In this document: positions 53,379 through 61,393 of the stretch, one piece after another | Numbering within the stretch: position 1 is the first letter of the stretch | Layout: each line of letters begins with the position of its first letter | Assembly (NCBI RefSeq): GCF_019343195.1 | Contig: NZ_RPHB01000009.1 | Location: forward strand, 186,001-250,000 | From: Arthrospiribacter ruber | GTDB lineage: Bacteria; Bacteroidota; Bacteroidia; Cytophagales; Cyclobacteriaceae | Length of the DNA stretch: 64,000 nucleotides | Reading direction: 5' to 3' | Notes under the pieces: model-generated | Seen by the model: only the letters and a program-made list of their open reading frames with translations | Databases searched by the model: none | What the model was told of the DNA's origin: nothing | Made by a program: the position numbers and the translations under genes

Positions 53379-54881
53379 ATGCAGGAACAAATCAACTCTC
53401 TTTCCTACAGAATGCTTTTTTTGAATACCTTGGCATTCACTATCTGCTTTGCTGTTTGGACTTTCAACGGGGTCATGGTGACTTACCTGACCGACAATGG
53501 AATTTTTGAATGGGGTCCTGTAGAGATTGGCTGGCTTTTGGGAATCCCGATTTTGACAGGAGCAATTTTCAGACTTCCCTTGGGAATTCTTACGGATAAA
53601 TATGGAGGGAAATGGATTTTTGCTGCTTTGTTACTATTCTGCGCCATCCCCATGTACCTGATTTCTTTTGCGGACAGCTTCATGTTTTACGCAGTCCTCA
53701 GTTTTTTCTTTGGATTTGCCGGTGCTGGATTTGCAGTTGGTATAGGCTATACTTCTGTCTGGTTCCCAAAAAGCTGGCAAGGTCGAGCACTGGGGATTTT
53801 CGGTGCAGGGAATGCAGGAGCGGCATTGACCACCCTATTGGCTCCTACCCTTTTGAATAATTTCACAGCTAATGGATTAAACCCTGAAAACTGGAGGCTT
53901 TTGCCTCAGTACTATGCCGGGGTTTTGGTTGTGATGGCATTGGTTTTTATGTTCTTTTCAGTCAATAAAAAATCAAACGCCCCTGCACGAACCATGGCAG
54001 TGATATTAAAACCGCTTCAAAGCATCCGCGTGTGGCGATTTGGCTTTTATTACTTCTTGGTATTCGGTTGCTTCGTAGCTTTTGCCCAATGGCTCGTACC
54101 ATACTTTGTCAATGTATATGGAGCAAGCTTGGTTGTAGCCGGACTATTTGCTTCCTTATTCTCCTTTCCTTCCGGAGTGATTCGTGTACTTGGTGGGTGG
54201 ATGAGTGACAAGTTAGGTGCAAGAAGAGTCATGTTGGGGACTTTTAGATGGTCGATTATCTTAGCGGCACTTTTGATGGTTCCCAAAATGGACATCATTA
54301 CACCTGGAAAGGGCATCATGGCTACACAGGCTGGTGAAGTAAGTGGAGTTACAGACCAAGCAATTGAAGTGGGGAATAGAAATTATGCGCTGGCTTCAAA
54401 AGATGACGCAATGGAGCGAATGAATGATCCATCCGCTACTGCTTCTTTTTTACCACATAAATATAGCTGGCAAGAACCGGTAGTAAGGCCTGGACAGGAA
54501 GTTGGAAAAAAAGAATTGTTAGCAAAAGGGGTTACACAGATTTCTTTTGAAGCAAACATGTGGGTGTATGCCGTATTGGTATTGTTGATTGGGATAGTTT
54601 GGGGAATAGGCAAAGCGGGAGTTTACAGGTTTATTCCAGACTATTTCCCCAATGAAGTGGGAACCGTTGGTGGTATGGTTGGGGTAATCGGAGGTTTGGG
54701 AGGTTTTGTTTGTCCCATCCTATTTGGCTATTTGTTGGACTGGACAGGCCTTTGGACCAGCAGTTGGATCCTGATGTTTATCCTTTCTGTAGTGTGTTTG
54801 TTTTGGATGCTAAGAGTCACAAGAAACATAGTCAAAACTGAATCTCCAGAAATCGCCCATAAAATTGATCGGGTGGAGTGA
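53379..54881 (+). CDS. narK: NarK-family nitrate/nitrite transporter with large internal loop
   Basis: The 500-residue protein has about 12 helices and the MFS nitrate motifs: GFAGAGFAVGIGYTSVWFPK and AGNAGAALTTLLAPT in the first half and GGLGGFVCPILFGYL near the end. It differs from the first NarK by a hydrophilic loop of about 85 residues (roughly 305-395, MDIITPGKGIMATQAGEVSG to VTQISFEANMW) between helices in the second half. The loop has no domain I know. It lies between mobA and moaD, 41 bp after mobA. Confidence 0.88.
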   Translation: MQEQINSLSYRMLFLNTLAFTICFAVWTFNGVMVTYLTDNGIFEWGPVEIGWLLGIPILTGAIFRLPLGILTDKYGGKWIFAALLLFCAIPMYLISFADSFMFYAVLSFFFGFAGAGFAVGIGYTSVWFPKSWQGRALGIFGAGNAGAALTTLLAPTLLNNFTANGLNPENWRLLPQYYAGVLVVMALVFMFFSVNKKSNAPARTMAVILKPLQSIRVWRFGFYYFLVFGCFVAFAQWLVPYFVNVYGASLVVAGLFASLFSFPSGVIRVLGGWMSDKLGARRVMLGTFRWSIILAALLMVPKMDIITPGKGIMATQAGEVSGVTDQAIEVGNRNYALASKDDAMERMNDPSATASFLPHKYSWQEPVVRPGQEVGKKELLAKGVTQISFEANMWVYAVLVLLIGIVWGIGKAGVYRFIPDYFPNEVGTVGGMVGVIGGLGGFVCPILFGYLLDWTGLWTSSWILMFILSVVCLFWMLRVTRNIVKTESPEIAHKIDRVE

Positions 54882-54920
54882 AAGAATGTTTATCTTTGAA
54901 AAAAGCCAAGTAACATTATT

Positions 54921-55148
54921 ATGAAACTATTAGCCTTCGGAAAAATAGCAGAGATCATTGGAAAGCAGGAGATAGAAATTGAAAATTTTCCAAATACGGA
55001 TATCCTAGTGGGCTATTTGCAACAACAATACCCCGCATTGAAAGACCTTAAATTCAGCATTGCCATAGATAAAAAACAAGTCAACGGAAATATAAGCATA
55101 GCCACAGGTGCTGAGGTAGCTTTGCTGCCACCATTCTCCGGAGGGTGA
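54921..55148 (+). CDS. moaD: Molybdopterin synthase small subunit MoaD
   Basis: The 75-residue ubiquitin-like protein ends in LLPPFSGG, the Gly-Gly tail that is adenylated and then thiocarboxylated to donate sulfur to molybdopterin. It lies 3 bp before moeB, its activating enzyme. Confidence 0.9.
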   Translation: MKLLAFGKIAEIIGKQEIEIENFPNTDILVGYLQQQYPALKDLKFSIAIDKKQVNGNISIATGAEVALLPPFSGG

Positions 55149-55151
55149 TCC

Positions 55152-56231
55152 ATGGATAGATTTGAAAGACAATATATACTCCCGGGATTTGGTCCCGCAT
55201 CACAGCAAAAACTCAGAAAAACTTCAGTTCTGATTATAGGTGCCGGCGGTTTGGGTTGCCCAGCTTTACTTTACCTCAGCGCAGCAGGAATTGGAAAAAT
55301 CGGCATCATAGACGGGGATGTGGTTTCCCTATCCAACCTTAACAGACAGGTCCTGTTCGGAAAGGAAGATCTCGGAAAAAACAAAGCCGAAACAGCTGCC
55401 AAAATCATCCAGAAAAAATACAATGACATAGAGGTAGAAGCTTTCCCCTATTTCCTGACGAAAGAAAACATTCTGGGCATCATCCAAAACTACGACCTGA
55501 TCATAGATGGCTCGGACAATTTCCACACGCGGTATTTGGTCAATGATGCTTGCCTGATCGCTGGCAAACCTTTGGTTTTCGGCGCCATCTATCAGCACGA
55601 GGGACAAGTAGCTATTTTCAATGCAAAAGGACCCCATTCTATCAATTACAGGGACCTCTACCCCATACCACCATCAGCTCGTGAAGTACCCAACTGCAAT
55701 GAAACAGGCGTATTGGGTGTGCTACCAGGGATCATCGGAACGTGGATGGCTGCAGAATGTATCAAATACCTGACTGGATATGGGAACTCGCTTGAAGACA
55801 AAATGCTCTTCTACGACCTGCAAAACCACAATTCCTATCAGGTTCAACTTGCCAAAAATCAAGACAGCAATCAAAGCAGGCCAAAAAACCATTCCGAACT
55901 CCAAGAAATGGACTATCAGGACTTCTGTGGCTTGAGTGCACAAACGGATTGGGAAGCTGCTTTGAGCTTATTGAAAAACGCCAATCATTCCGTATTGGTG
56001 GATGTTCGGGAACTTGGAGAACAACCGGAACTGGACGATATTGACCACCTCCAGATTGCTTTGGCTGACCTACCCAATTCCAGAAGTCAGCTAGCATCCT
56101 TTCAGAACATCCTCCTTTTCTGTCAATCAGGAAGCAGAAGCCTGAAAGCCGTCGACATGCTCAAAAGTCAGTTTCCTGATAAAAATATTCAATCTGTTGA
56201 AGGGGGAATTTTAAGGTACCTTTTTGATTGA
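55152..56231 (+). CDS. moeB: MoeB/ThiF-type adenylyltransferase with C-terminal rhodanese domain
   Basis: The enzyme activates MoaD. The 359-residue protein has an N-terminal Rossmann-type ATP site (GAGGLGCPALLYLSAAGIG near 29-47), the Arg finger zone SLSNLNRQVLF and the CNETGVLGVLPG segment near 177. The C-terminal rhodanese-like domain (about 265-359) has the active loop FCQSGSR near 322, for sulfur transfer. The CxxC zinc pairs of E. coli MoeB are not visible. It directly follows moaD. Confidence 0.9.
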   Translation: MDRFERQYILPGFGPASQQKLRKTSVLIIGAGGLGCPALLYLSAAGIGKIGIIDGDVVSLSNLNRQVLFGKEDLGKNKAETAAKIIQKKYNDIEVEAFPYFLTKENILGIIQNYDLIIDGSDNFHTRYLVNDACLIAGKPLVFGAIYQHEGQVAIFNAKGPHSINYRDLYPIPPSAREVPNCNETGVLGVLPGIIGTWMAAECIKYLTGYGNSLEDKMLFYDLQNHNSYQVQLAKNQDSNQSRPKNHSELQEMDYQDFCGLSAQTDWEAALSLLKNANHSVLVDVRELGEQPELDDIDHLQIALADLPNSRSQLASFQNILLFCQSGSRSLKAVDMLKSQFPDKNIQSVEGGILRYLFD

Positions 56232-56559
56232 AATAAGATATTGATTGATATTAGATACTAATGGATATTATGATACAGAAATATGCTATGCGAAATCGTA
56301 GTGAAGCGGAGATCCCGAGAGCGAAGTGATTCGGGATATAGTAGAAATAGAATGGAAATATGCTTCGAAAAACCTGAATGAAACACGAAGACAAACCCTA
56401 TTTCAACAATATTTCTATAATATTTCCACCATATTTCTATCAAATTTCTATCAAAAACAAGCCCCAAAGAGCCAAAACCAATAATACCTTAGTGTCTTAG
56501 CACCTTTGTGGCAAAAACCATTATAACTCAGTGCCTTTGTGGCCTAAATAAAAAAAACC
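56232..56559. repeat. Intergenic repeat mosaic, copy 5, plus CACAAAGG-type repeats
   Basis: The stretch 56236-56420 shows GATATTGATTGATATTAG, the ATCCCGAGAGCGAAGTGA hairpin with GAAATCGTAGTGAAGCGGAG, and TTTCTAT/CATATTT words. At about 56486-56546 two copies of a different unit appear: CCTTAGTGTCTTAGCACCTT then TGTGGC, and AACTCAGTGCCTTTGTGGCC. No coding ORF. Confidence 0.7.
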
Positions 56560-57006
56560 ATGGAAAAGAAAAGAACACCAAAAAACATATTTGTAGAAGG
56601 AGCGATCTCTCCTGATAAAATCGCGAAATCCATCGCCAATCATAGCACAAAAACAAATATTGGCGGACATAGCATCTTTCTCGGACAGGTTAGAGCTGAT
56701 GAAAAAGAAGACGGATCGGTAGTGGCTATTGAATATAAAGCCTATGAAGACATGGCTTTGCAACAGGCCTTCGAAATCCGTGAAGCCATCTTTGCCAAAT
56801 ATCCATTGACCTGCATGCATATTTACCATAGCTTGGGCGAGGTCAAAACAGGAGAAATCTGCCTCTTTGTCTTTACTTCCTCCAAACATCGCAAAGCTGC
56901 CATCGATGCCTGTGAAGAACTCGTCGAGCGCATCAAAAAAGAATTGCCCATCTGGGGAAAGGAAATCCTGGACAATGAAAAATCTGAGTGGAAGGTGAAT
57001 ACTTGA
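56560..57006 (+). CDS. moaE: Molybdopterin synthase large subunit MoaE
   Basis: The 148-residue protein has the MoaE core: GGHSIFLGQVRADEK, AIEYKAYEDMA, HIYHSLGEVKTGEICLFVF and the terminal KELPIWGKEIL with the active-site Lys. It joins MoaD to form the synthase that makes molybdopterin. It is separated from moeB and moaCB by repeat-filled spacers of 328 and 482 bp. Confidence 0.92.
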   Translation: MEKKRTPKNIFVEGAISPDKIAKSIANHSTKTNIGGHSIFLGQVRADEKEDGSVVAIEYKAYEDMALQQAFEIREAIFAKYPLTCMHIYHSLGEVKTGEICLFVFTSSKHRKAAIDACEELVERIKKELPIWGKEILDNEKSEWKVNT

Positions 57007-57488
57007 AAATTAGATATTGATTGATTTTTGATATTAATGGACATGTATATCCGCAATTATACCCCTAACCAATTTAAATAAGGGCCTATTTAAATCCGAT
57101 ACTAATAGATATTGGATATTCATTGATATTGGCTATAAATCGCAGGTTTGTTCCATTATTTAGGTTCTACTTGTAAGTTAGCGGATAAACATGATAATGG
57201 ATATTGAATTCGAAGCAAACCTAAAACTCAAGATATTGAAGCAAATAATATAGAAACAATGAGTCAAATTGCCTAAATCGATATTGATGGATATTGGATA
57301 CTAATGGATAATGGTTCCGAAGCATCCCATAAGCCTAAACATTAAAGCTATTGGTATCGAAGTTTTGGGTTAAATTTGAGGGTAGTAGATATATTTCATG
57401 CTGACCTAATATCCCAATATCGCAACAGCTAATATCCATCAATATCTAACCCTTTTCCCTACTTACTTCATATAAAGCTAAAGATATA
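57007..57488. repeat. Intergenic GATATT repeat mosaic, copy 6
   Basis: This 482-bp spacer has the densest GATATT content: ATATTGATTGATTTTTGATA, CTAATAGATATTGGATATTC, ATTGATATTGGC, ATGATAATGGATATTG, CGATATTGATGGATATTGGA and TACTAATGGATAATGG. It lacks the hairpin module of copies 2, 3 and 5. No gene or RNA is evident. Confidence 0.7.
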
Positions 57489-58403
57489 ATGATCAACATC
57501 ACCCACAAATCCACCACCCTTAGAAAAGCCATAGCGCAGGCCATTGTTAAAGTGAGTTCGGACGAAACCATCGCCGCTGTGGTCAATAAAACAGTGCCCA
57601 AGGGAGATGTATTTGAAATGGCCAAGGTGGCGGGACTTTTTGCTGCCAAGCGTACTGCTGACATGATTCCGGATTGCCATCCTCTTCCTGTGGAGTTTAC
57701 TTCCGTGAATTACGAAATCAAAGGTTTGGAGATTTATGTCTTGGTAGAAATCCACACCATCTACAAAACAGGCGTGGAGGTGGAAGCCATGCATGCTGCA
57801 TCTGTGGTGGCCCTGACCATGTATGACATGCTCAAACCCATAGACAAAAACATCAGCATAGAGCAGATCAAGTTAGTGGAGAAAAAAGGGGGAAAAACAG
57901 ATTATGCCAAAGACAAGGAGCAAAACCTCAAAGCCGCTGTTATTGTCTGTTCGGACAGCATAGCTTCAGGGCAAAAGGAAGACAGGGCAGGCAAGGTAAT
58001 AATCCAAAAATTAGAAACTTCAAAAGTCAGCATTGAAGATTATTCCATCATCCCTGACGAAAAAGAAAAAATCCAAAGCAAGCTCAAAGGATTTATTGAG
58101 GTAGGCATGGACATGGTCATCTTTTCAGGAGGTACAGGACTTTCACCGAAAGATGTAACCCCCGAGGCCATCAGACCGCTGATAGAACGGGAAGTACCCG
58201 GTATAGAAGAGGCTATCCGCAGCTATGGGCAAGCCCGAATGCCCTACTCCATGCTCTCCAGGTCTGTTGCTGGCTTGATCGGCAACACCCTCGTACTAGC
58301 CCTACCAGGATCAACCAAAGGCGCCGAAGAATCTATGGACGCCATTTTCCCTGCTGTTTTACACCTATTCAAAGTTTTGGAAGGGCCTAAGTATAGGCAT
58401 TGA
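57489..58403 (+). CDS. moaCB: Bifunctional MoaC-MoaB/MogA molybdenum cofactor protein
   Basis: The 304-residue fusion has an N-terminal MoaC domain (1-150; ADMIPDCHPLPVEF, VEVEAMHAASVVALTMYDMLK, KKGGKT), which makes cyclic pyranopterin phosphate, and a C-terminal MoaB/MogA domain (about 155-304; VCSDSIASGQKEDRAGK, SGGTGLSPKDVTPEA, LPGSTKGAEE), which adenylylates molybdopterin. With moaA, moaD, moaE, moeB, moeA and mobA the pathway is complete in the window. It ends just upstream of the rrf2 copy 2 promoter. Confidence 0.93.
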   Translation: MINITHKSTTLRKAIAQAIVKVSSDETIAAVVNKTVPKGDVFEMAKVAGLFAAKRTADMIPDCHPLPVEFTSVNYEIKGLEIYVLVEIHTIYKTGVEVEAMHAASVVALTMYDMLKPIDKNISIEQIKLVEKKGGKTDYAKDKEQNLKAAVIVCSDSIASGQKEDRAGKVIIQKLETSKVSIEDYSIIPDEKEKIQSKLKGFIEVGMDMVIFSGGTGLSPKDVTPEAIRPLIEREVPGIEEAIRSYGQARMPYSMLSRSVAGLIGNTLVLALPGSTKGAEESMDAIFPAVLHLFKVLEGPKYRH

Positions 58404-58433
58404 TCTTTTTAATCCTGTGGTCAAAAAATAATT

Positions 58434-58478
58434 AAGGATATTTTTGTCCTTAATTAAATAAAGGATACATTTGTCTTA
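58434..58478 (+). promoter_or_regulatory. rrf2 copy 2 promoter embedded in two operators
   Basis: Two regulon palindromes lie 27 bp apart: AAGGATATTTTTGTCCTT (58434-58451) and AAGGATACATTTGTCTTA (58461-58478). TTTG at 58443-58446 and TACATTTG at 58466-58473, spaced by 19 nt, form a textbook Bacteroidota promoter with one element inside each operator. Repressor bound to either would hide polymerase contacts. Confidence 0.7.
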
Positions 58479-58491
58479 TAATAAGGGGGAG

Positions 58492-58923
58492 ATGTTTTCA
58501 AAAACCTGTAAATACGCCATCAATGCCATGATCTATGTGCCCGGTAGTTCTTCTGAAAAAGAAAGGACAAACCTGAAGGAAATATCTAAAGCCATTGTTT
58601 CTCCAGAAGCATTCACTGCCAAAATCCTTCAAGTATTGGTAAAGAACAAGTTATTGATTTCGGTAAAAGGACCTCATGGTGGTTTTTCCATGAATGGAGA
58701 CCCTTCCAAAATATTTCTTTCTTGGATAGTGGACGCTATAGATGGGGACATGCTTTTTACAGGATGTGCCCTAGGATTAAAAAAATGCGCAGAAGAACAT
58801 CCCTGTGCAGTACATTACAAATTCAAGGCAATCCGGGAACATCTCACAGGAATGCTCCACTCTACCAGTCTCACAGATATGGCAGATAGGGTGAATAATG
58901 GTATCAGTTTTTTAAAACATTAA
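58492..58923 (+). CDS. Rrf2-family transcriptional regulator (NsrR/IscR-like), copy 2
   Basis: From ATG at 58492, with a purine-rich AAGGGGGAG just before it, the 143-residue protein aligns end to end with copy 1 (MFSKTCKYAINAMIYV; EAFTAKILQVLVKNKLL; CALGLKKCAEEHPC with C92, C99, C105). An earlier start (58471) would place its first codons in the operator. It is followed by the RIC gene, a common target of NO-sensing Rrf2 regulators. Self-repression through the two upstream palindromes is likely. Confidence 0.87.
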   Translation: MFSKTCKYAINAMIYVPGSSSEKERTNLKEISKAIVSPEAFTAKILQVLVKNKLLISVKGPHGGFSMNGDPSKIFLSWIVDAIDGDMLFTGCALGLKKCAEEHPCAVHYKFKAIREHLTGMLHSTSLTDMADRVNNGISFLKH

Positions 58924-58930
58924 ACTATTA

Positions 58931-58948
58931 AAAGATATAAGGATCCTT
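58931..58948. promoter_or_regulatory. Candidate Rrf2 operator before ric
   Basis: AAAGATATAAGGATCCTT fits the regulon palindrome with one off base (GATCCTT for TATCCTT). It lies 14 bp before the RIC start and 7 bp after the rrf2 stop. Confidence 0.45.
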
Positions 58949-58962
58949 AAATATTAATTAAA

Positions 58963-59685
58963 ATGGAAGCATTAGAAAAAAGAAAAGTCGGAGGAATAGT
59001 CGCGGAAAATTTTAAAACAGCTAAAATTTTCACAGCCTATGGCATTGATTTCTGCTGTAAAGGCGGAATAAGCATTCAGGATGCTTGCGAGAAAAACGGA
59101 GTAGTTTTGGAAAACCTGCTCAATGATCTGAAAAGCGAATTGACTCATGCCCAAAAGCCCACGCATACAGCAATGTCTCTCACAGAGCTTATAGACCATA
59201 TCATCAGCACACATCACTATTATGTGGAGTCGAGTCTATCGCCAATCAAAGCCTATCTTCAAAAATTGAGTCAGGTACACGGAGACCGACACCCTGAACT
59301 GCATGAAATCAAAGATTTGTTTTTTGAAGCTTCAGATGGCCTTACGGCCCACATGAAAAAGGAAGAACTTATCCTTTTCCCCTTTATCAAAGCCATGGAA
59401 ACAGCTGAAGAAAATGGCTTCCCCCTTTCCCAACCCCATTTTGGCCATATTGTCAATCCCATAGCCATGATGGAGCATGAACATGACACTGAAGGTGACA
59501 GGTTTAGACAAATTTCCCAACTCAGCGGCGGTTATAATACTCCTGCTGATGGATGTCAGACCTATCGGGTTGCTTATGCCATGTTGAAGGAATTCGAAGA
59601 AGACCTTCACACCCACATCCATTTGGAAAACAACATCCTTTTCCCCAAAGCAAAAGACTTGTATCAAACCATGTATAGCGAATAA
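58963..59685 (+). CDS. Iron-sulfur cluster repair di-iron protein RIC (YtfE/ScdA/DnrN)
   Basis: The 240-residue protein has the N-terminal ScdA domain with CCKGG at 31-35 (FCCKGGISIQDACEK) and a hemerythrin-like four-helix domain with the iron ligands in HHYYVES, LTAHMKKEELILFPF, MMEHEHD and HTHIHLENNILFP. RIC repairs iron-sulfur clusters damaged by NO or peroxide. Its gene follows rrf2 copy 2 by 39 bp and is followed at 5 bp by an oxidase-like membrane protein gene. Confidence 0.92.
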   Translation: MEALEKRKVGGIVAENFKTAKIFTAYGIDFCCKGGISIQDACEKNGVVLENLLNDLKSELTHAQKPTHTAMSLTELIDHIISTHHYYVESSLSPIKAYLQKLSQVHGDRHPELHEIKDLFFEASDGLTAHMKKEELILFPFIKAMETAEENGFPLSQPHFGHIVNPIAMMEHEHDTEGDRFRQISQLSGGYNTPADGCQTYRVAYAMLKEFEEDLHTHIHLENNILFPKAKDLYQTMYSE

Positions 59686-59690
59686 ATCGA

Positions 59691-61100
59691 ATGAAAACCG
59701 CGCATCAAAACTTAGGTGTAGAAAGCCTTTCTAGAAATGGAGCCAGGCTGTTGCCCAACATGTGGATAAAATGGGCGGTTTTCTTCTTTTTCGTTGCAGC
59801 CCTTTTTGGATTGGCTTTGAGGTATTTTTTTATTGGTCACCTGCCAGCGTTCGTGGATTACAAAAATATTCTCCACGCACACTCCCATTTGGCACTTTTG
59901 GGCTGGGGATACTTACTGGTTTCAGGTATGTTGCTGTTTACTTTTGTTCCTCAACCGTTAAGAAGGAACTCTTATAAAATCATTCTTATTCTGAACATCC
60001 TAGCCAACTTGGGAATGATGGCTACCTTCCCGGTTCAGGGCTATGGTCCAGGTAGTATAGCTTTTTCAACACTTCATTTGCTTGTTTCTTATGTTTTTTC
60101 CTTTCGCTTTTTAAAAGATATCAAGGGCCTTACAAGCACCCCATATCTATCTCTGATCAAATATGGGGTACGATGGATGGTCTTATCATCTGTTGGTTTA
60201 TGGTCTATTGCACCTGTAGGCATTATCCTTGGAAAACTTCATCCGCTTTACCACCTCAGTGTACAGTGGTTCCTACATTTCCAACTACAAGGCTGGTTTG
60301 TCTATTGCCTTTTAGGCTTGTTACTTTTTTTCCTCAAAAAAGGGAATAATCTCCTCTCTTTTTCCAAAAAAGAGGAACTGTACCTGCATCTATCACTTTT
60401 CCTCACTTTCGGAGGCACAATATTTCACAGCTATGCGTGGATGGGCTGGTATTGGCTCAACCTAATAGGTGTTGGACTTCAGGCATATGTTTTATTTAGG
60501 TTGCTTTTGCCTCTATGGAATTGTACTTTCTCCAATTTCTATCTAGCCGAAAAATGGGTAAAGAGGCTGATTGCTTTGGGCATTATTAGCTTGTTGTTAA
60601 AAGCTACCCTACAACTAATATTGGTTATTCCTGATGTTCTGGCGGCTTCTCATTACATAAGAAGCTATGTGATAGCCTTTATACATTTGATACTGTTAGG
60701 GGCGGTGACATTTGGAATTGGCGGTATGGCCATACAATCCCGGATTTTTCCCAGCAATACCGCCAGCATCTCAGGATGGTATATTTTGGCTTCGGGATTT
60801 CTTATTACAGAATTGTTGCTCTTTGGTCAAGGAACCCTGGCTTGGGCCAAATGGGGCAGTATTCCAGCATATCACCAGATTATGTTCTTCGGCTCTTTAC
60901 TTTTTCCCATAGGCCTAGGCATGGTTTTCGTTTCCTTTTACACCAAAGGTCAAAAGGACCTGCTATGCCCCAGCACATCCAATCTGACAACTAAATCAAA
61001 AAATCATGAAAAACCGACTAAGACAGTTTCTCAAAAGCACTCTTCCACTTTTTCTCTTGGTAATGATCCCATTTCTGAGCTTTGGACAAAAACGACCTGA
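59691..61100 (+). CDS. His-rich polytopic membrane protein related to haem-copper oxidase subunit I
   Basis: The 469-residue protein has about 12 helices with histidines typical of haem-copper oxidase relatives: LHAHSHLALLGWGYLLVSG (near 65-83), LHPLYHLSVQWFLHF, FHSYAWMGWYW and FIHLILLGAVTFGIGG. The complete FeB/CuB set of NorB is not evident, so it may be an NO-binding or sensing relative rather than a reductase. The last about 45 residues are hydrophilic and the final 31 codons overlap the next gene out of frame, so the annotated end may reflect a lost stop. It follows ric at 5 bp. Confidence 0.65.
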   Translation: MKTAHQNLGVESLSRNGARLLPNMWIKWAVFFFFVAALFGLALRYFFIGHLPAFVDYKNILHAHSHLALLGWGYLLVSGMLLFTFVPQPLRRNSYKIILILNILANLGMMATFPVQGYGPGSIAFSTLHLLVSYVFSFRFLKDIKGLTSTPYLSLIKYGVRWMVLSSVGLWSIAPVGIILGKLHPLYHLSVQWFLHFQLQGWFVYCLLGLLLFFLKKGNNLLSFSKKEELYLHLSLFLTFGGTIFHSYAWMGWYWLNLIGVGLQAYVLFRLLLPLWNCTFSNFYLAEKWVKRLIALGIISLLLKATLQLILVIPDVLAASHYIRSYVIAFIHLILLGAVTFGIGGMAIQSRIFPSNTASISGWYILASGFLITELLLFGQGTLAWAKWGSIPAYHQIMFFGSLLFPIGLGMVFVSFYTKGQKDLLCPSTSNLTTKSKNHEKPTKTVSQKHSSTFSLGNDPISELWTKTT

Positions 61101-61281
61101 CCTACCAAAACCACAGGGGCCTATAGATCTCTCCGACCCTACCAATATTCTTCTTTATATCATCATACCCGCAATTATTCTAATTGCATTTTTCGTCTTC
61201 CGAAAAAGGATATTTAAAGTAAAGGAAGAACAAAAGGAAAGACTTAAAGAAAAAAATCAGGAAAGAAACAAAGAAAATTAA
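61006..61281 (+). CDS. Small single-helix membrane protein
   Basis: The 91-residue protein has an N-terminal signal peptide (LPLFLLVMIPFLSFGQ), a short Pro-rich spacer, one membrane helix (NILLYIIIPAIILIAFFVF) and a highly charged tail rich in Lys/Glu. It overlaps the previous gene by 95 bp in another frame. The intact signal peptide and the terminator just behind argue that it is real. Function unknown, presumably linked with the oxidase-like protein. Confidence 0.65.
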   Translation: MKNRLRQFLKSTLPLFLLVMIPFLSFGQKRPDLPKPQGPIDLSDPTNILLYIIIPAIILIAFFVFRKRIFKVKEEQKERLKEKNQERNKEN

Positions 61282-61283
61282 AA

Positions 61284-61310
61284 AAGGGGTTTGCCACTAA
61301 CAAACCCCTT
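61284..61310 (+). terminator. Rho-independent terminator at the end of the denitrification island
   Basis: AAGGGGTTTG and CAAACCCCTT pair over a 7-nt loop and are followed by AACCTTTTT. It ends the rrf2-ric-membrane protein operon. Confidence 0.88.
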
Positions 61311-61393
61311 AACCTTTTTAAACTTCTTACTTGCAAAATGGGGATTTAGGTCAAGCTAACTCGGAATACATCTGGATTTTAATTTTAATAAGC

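Noticed and set aside
22066-61281. A complete pathway to N2 within the window
   Set aside because: No nosZ or nos accessory genes (nosDFYL) were found; the visible pathway stops at N2O.
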